NCBI GenBank assembly: GCA_037443645.1
Contig: JBBINY010000004.1
Location: forward strand, 28,900-92,899
Direction of reading: 5' to 3'
Length of the DNA: 64,000 nt
Source of the DNA: UBA2336 sp037443645
GTDB taxonomy: Bacteria > Bacteroidota > Bacteroidia > Cytophagales > Cyclobacteriaceae
How positions within the stretch are numbered: the first letter of the stretch is position 1; every line of letters starts with the position of its first letter. Below are positions 61,263-64,000 of this stretch, piece by piece. A program made the position numbers and the translations under genes. Under the pieces are notes generated by a model. The model was given only the letters and a program-made list of their open reading frames with translations, had not been told where the DNA came from and did not search any database.

Positions 61263-62219
61263 TCAGAACAACTCCCTGGCAATTTTGTAGATCGGATCGG
61301 ATTTGCCCATAGAATAAAAGTGGAGTGTGGGCACTCCAGCTTTGATCAGTTCGCGCGATTGTTTAACCGCCCACTCGATGCCCGCCTGACGCGCGGCTGT
61401 GTTGTCTTTGCACTTCTCTACTTCATCGGCAAGTTCCTCAGGAATATCGATATGGAAGGTGGTGGGTAACACGCTGATCTGCGACTTGGCAGTTATCGGC
61501 TTTATGCCCGGAATGATGGGCACCGTAATGCCTGCTTCCCTGCATTTGGTTACGAAATCAAAATACCTTGAGTTGTCGAAAAACATTTGTGTGACTATGT
61601 ATTCCGCACCTAAATCAACTTTTAGTTTCAGAAACTTCAAATCTGTTTTAAGATTTGGAGCCGCAAAATGTTTTTCCGGATACCCCGCAACACCAATACA
61701 GAAATTGGTGGGTGCTGTATTCAGCAATTCTTCATCCAGGTAAATTCCATTGTTCATGTCGGCCACCTGTTGCAGCAATTCTGATGCATACTTATGTCCG
61801 TCCGGATCAGGCACGAAACGTCCTTCATTTTTAATGGCATCGCCTTGCAGCACCAGCACATTATCAATGCCCAGGAAGTGAAGGTCAATCAGTGCGTTTT
61901 CGGTCTCCTCCCTGCTGAATCCACCGCAAATGATATGCGGCACGGTATCGACCTTGTAGTGATTTTGAATGGCCGCACAAATACCAACTGTTCCCGGCCG
62001 CTTTCTTACCGATCGCTTTTCAAGCAAACCATTCTCCTGCTTCTTGTACACGTACTCCTCGCGATGATAGGTTACGTCAATAAATGGCGGTTTAAATTCC
62101 ATCAAAGGATCAAGGTGATCAAACAGCGACCGGATATTTTCTCCCTTGAGAGGCGGAAGAACTTCAATAGAAAAAAGTGTTTTGCCGTTTGCCCGGCTTA
62201 CGTGCTCTGTGACTTTCAT
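61263..62219 (-). CDS. metF: Methylenetetrahydrofolate reductase
   Basis: 318 residues, slightly longer than E. coli MetF (296). FAD-binding barrel: GKTLFSIEVLPPLKGEN with the key Glu, FIDVTYHREE, TVGICAAIQNHYKVD, HIICGGFSREE, DNVLVLQGDAI, and DLKFLKLKVDLGAEYIVTQMFFDN. It reduces methylene-THF to methyl-THF, the methyl donor for MetH. It starts 3 bases after the metH stop, so the two form one operon. Confidence 0.96.
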   Translation of the reverse strand: MKVTEHVSRANGKTLFSIEVLPPLKGENIRSLFDHLDPLMEFKPPFIDVTYHREEYVYKKQENGLLEKRSVRKRPGTVGICAAIQNHYKVDTVPHIICGGFSREETENALIDLHFLGIDNVLVLQGDAIKNEGRFVPDPDGHKYASELLQQVADMNNGIYLDEELLNTAPTNFCIGVAGYPEKHFAAPNLKTDLKFLKLKVDLGAEYIVTQMFFDNSRYFDFVTKCREAGITVPIIPGIKPITAKSQISVLPTTFHIDIPEELADEVEKCKDNTAARQAGIEWAVKQSRELIKAGVPTLHFYSMGKSDPIYKIARELF

Positions 62220-62222
62220 ATC

Positions 62223-64000
62223 TTAAACATCATAATTCAAATTCGGTGCAAGCCATTTCTCAACCTCCTCCACTTTCATCCCCTTTCGTTCGGCATATTC
62301 CTCCACCTGATCTTTCCCAATTTTTCCAAGCCCGAAATATTTCGACCCCGGAGAAGCAAGGTAATATCCACTCACCGAAGCAGCCGGATACATCGCACAC
62401 GACTCCGTTAACCGGATGCCGGCCAATCGCTCAGCTTCCAGGATCTCAAAGATCGTTCGTTTTTCGGTATGATCCGGACAGGCCGGGTAGCCCGGTGCCG
62501 GACGTATTCCGATATATGCTTCCTTAATAAGTTGGTCATTCGTGAGCTCTTCATCCCTGGCGTACCCCCAGAATTCCCTTCTAACTTTTTCATGCAGGCA
62601 TTCTGCAAACGCCTCAGCCAGCCGGTCAGCCAATGCCTTCACCATGATTTCGGAGTAGTCGTCATGTTGTGCTTTGTATTTTTCGATCATCTTCTCGATT
62701 CCAATGCCGGCCGTTACCGCAAACAATCCGATATAGTCAATTACGCCTGCCTCTTCAGGTGCAATAAAATCAGCCAGCGAGAAATTAGGCAGACCCTGTG
62801 CCTTTTTGCTCTGTTGACGCAGAAAATGAAGTTTTGCAAACGGGATTGCATCTCCCTGGTTATTAAACAAGTTCACATCATCACGGCTGGTTGATTGTGC
62901 CGGAAAAAATGCTGCAACGCCATTCGCCTGAAGCCATTGATTTTCGATAATGTTATCAAGCATGACCTGCGCATCTGTGTAGAGCTTTTTTGCTTCCGTG
63001 CCAACAACCTGGTCGTCAAGGATTGCGGGGTAACGACCGGCCAGCATCCAGGTCTGGAAAAACGGGGTCCAGTCAATGTACTTTCTTAATACTGCAAGCG
63101 GAAAACCATTCAACACTTTCTTGCCAATGAAAGCCGGTTTTTTTACGTGTGCTACCGACCAATTTATAGGTGTTTTATTTTTTCTCGCCTCAACCAGTGA
63201 AATGAAATTCTTTTCCTGTCTCCTGTTCTCATGGTCGGCCCGAAGTTTTTGGTACTCTTTCTTTGTTTTGCTCTTGAATGCCGAGCGTGTTTCTATGTTA
63301 ATTAATTCACTGGCCACCGGCACACTTCTGGAGGCATCCAAAACATGTACCACCGGCCCATCATAAACCGGATCAATTTTAACGGCCGTATGAATTCTGG
63401 ATGTTGTAGCCCCGCCAATCAGCAAGGGCATATCAAATTGGCCGCGTTGCATCTCCTTAGCCACATGCACCATTTCATCGAGCGAAGGCGTGATCAAGCC
63501 GCTCAAACCGATAATATCAACGCGCTCCCTCCTGGCCGCTTCCAGAATCTTGTCGGCCGGTACCATCACCCCCAGGTCCACCACATCGTAATTATTGCAG
63601 GCCAAAACCACCCCGACAATATTTTTACCGATGTCATGCACATCTCCTTTTACGGTGGCCATGAGAATCTTTGCGGCCGGTTTACCGGTCTCACCACTTT
63701 TGATTTTTTCCTCTTGCAGATACGGTTCCAGGTAAGCCACTGCGCGTTTCATCACCCGCGCACTCTTCACAACCTGGGGTAAAAACATCTTGCCGGAACC
63801 AAACAAATCGCCCACTACATTCATTCCATCCATCAGCGGTCCTTCAATCACTTTCAGTGGAGAACCATATTTAACTCTTGCTTCCTCGGTGTCTGTGTCT
63901 ATGTAATCCACTATACCTTTTACCAGAGAGTGCTTAAGCCTTTCCTCAACGGAACTGTTTCGCCATGCTTCATCTTTTACAACCTGCTTGCCTTTCGACT
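62223..64000 (-). CDS. metH: Cobalamin-dependent methionine synthase, C-terminal part
   Basis: At least 592 residues to the window end; the frame continues past the edge, so the N-terminal homocysteine- and folate-binding domains are outside. The visible part starts in the cap domain (VEERLKHSLVKGIVDYIDTD, then EGPLMDGMNVVGDLFGSGKMFLPQVVKSARVM), continues with the cobalamin-binding domain (KGDVHDIGKNIVGVVLACNNYDVVDLGVMVP with the B12-ligating His) and ends with the reactivation domain (EAYIGIRPAPGYPACPDHTEK, SGYYLASPGSKYFGLGKIGKDQVEEYAERKG). A second in-frame GTG at 63911 is internal. Confidence 0.97.
   Translation of the reverse strand, partial: SKGKQVVKDEAWRNSSVEERLKHSLVKGIVDYIDTDTEEARVKYGSPLKVIEGPLMDGMNVVGDLFGSGKMFLPQVVKSARVMKRAVAYLEPYLQEEKIKSGETGKPAAKILMATVKGDVHDIGKNIVGVVLACNNYDVVDLGVMVPADKILEAARRERVDIIGLSGLITPSLDEMVHVAKEMQRGQFDMPLLIGGATTSRIHTAVKIDPVYDGPVVHVLDASRSVPVASELINIETRSAFKSKTKKEYQKLRADHENRRQEKNFISLVEARKNKTPINWSVAHVKKPAFIGKKVLNGFPLAVLRKYIDWTPFFQTWMLAGRYPAILDDQVVGTEAKKLYTDAQVMLDNIIENQWLQANGVAAFFPAQSTSRDDVNLFNNQGDAIPFAKLHFLRQQSKKAQGLPNFSLADFIAPEEAGVIDYIGLFAVTAGIGIEKMIEKYKAQHDDYSEIMVKALADRLAEAFAECLHEKVRREFWGYARDEELTNDQLIKEAYIGIRPAPGYPACPDHTEKRTIFEILEAERLAGIRLTESCAMYPAASVSGYYLASPGSKYFGLGKIGKDQVEEYAERKGMKVEEVEKWLAPNLNYDV

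Noticed and set aside
1..64000. tRNA or rRNA genes, prophage or insertion sequences
   Set aside because: I saw no cloverleaf, rRNA landmark, integrase or transposase, and no terminal inverted repeats.

Overview
The window looks like a draft or metagenome-assembled chromosome segment from a Bacteroidota bacterium, most likely of the order Cytophagales. The evidence is type IX secretion (T9SS) cargo with C-terminal sorting domains, a T9SS plug-like protein, a giant gliding-motility-type surface protein, DUF3276, DUF4159, DUF5103, a DUF1800/DUF1501 pair, an ECF sigma factor next to an anti-sigma/beta-barrel hybrid, and promoters of the Bacteroidota type (TTTG, then about 18-20 bases, then TAnnTTTG). 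A run of 100 Ns (49826-49925) shows the sequence is a scaffold. I see no rRNA, tRNA, prophage, insertion sequence or CRISPR array.

Layout. 1-3037: the end of a CPBP-type membrane protein, a methyltransferase and three-gene sugar-transfer cluster (GT2 and GT90-like), probably for surface polysaccharide. 3055-8045: inorganic pyrophosphatase, efflux adaptor and TolC, serine dehydratase beta subunit, thymidylate synthase. 8170-15087: a lipoprotein, DUF4159, then the alaS-gatB-tlpA-like operon. 15217-19703: two LytM peptidases, CapA-like, MerR-like and DprA. 19704-26948: TPR protein, HMG-CoA-lyase-like enzyme, then a four-gene DUF1800/DUF1501/beta-barrel/lipoprotein operon. 26997-30335: murB, a possible 16-residue lysine-rich minigene with its own promoter and terminator, a small Lys/Ala-rich protein, a cytidylate-type deaminase, DUF2911 and a small secreted protein.

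30357-33600 is the most irregular part: a T9SS cargo gene, an AT-rich beta-barrel gene, and an apparently base-identical 577-base internal copy of the cargo gene, ending in a (GA)8 tract. 33615-41787: lgt, sorbosone-type dehydrogenase, ABC-F ATPase, a 35-codon membrane micro-ORF, ECF sigma and partner, T9SS plug protein and an orphan Cas6-like endoribonuclease. 41910-45985: ychF, DUF3276, DUF58, ferredoxin, LuxC-like acyl-CoA reductase. 45975-51445: the giant repeat protein and a stand-alone module encoded just upstream. 51635-60301: smc, DUF4136, thioesterase, MacB/FtsX-type permease, DUF1080. 60302-61262: a sparsely coding stretch with three strong hairpins, a 36-residue basic protein and a candidate small-RNA unit. 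61263-64000: metF and the 3' part of metH, an operon for methyl-group supply to methionine.

Most genes are housekeeping. I found no convincing multi-gene novel system. The best leads are small: the three compact transcription units with tiny or no ORFs, the exact duplication in the T9SS cargo locus, the lone Cas6, and the sigma/anti-sigma/barrel hybrid with its micro-ORF.
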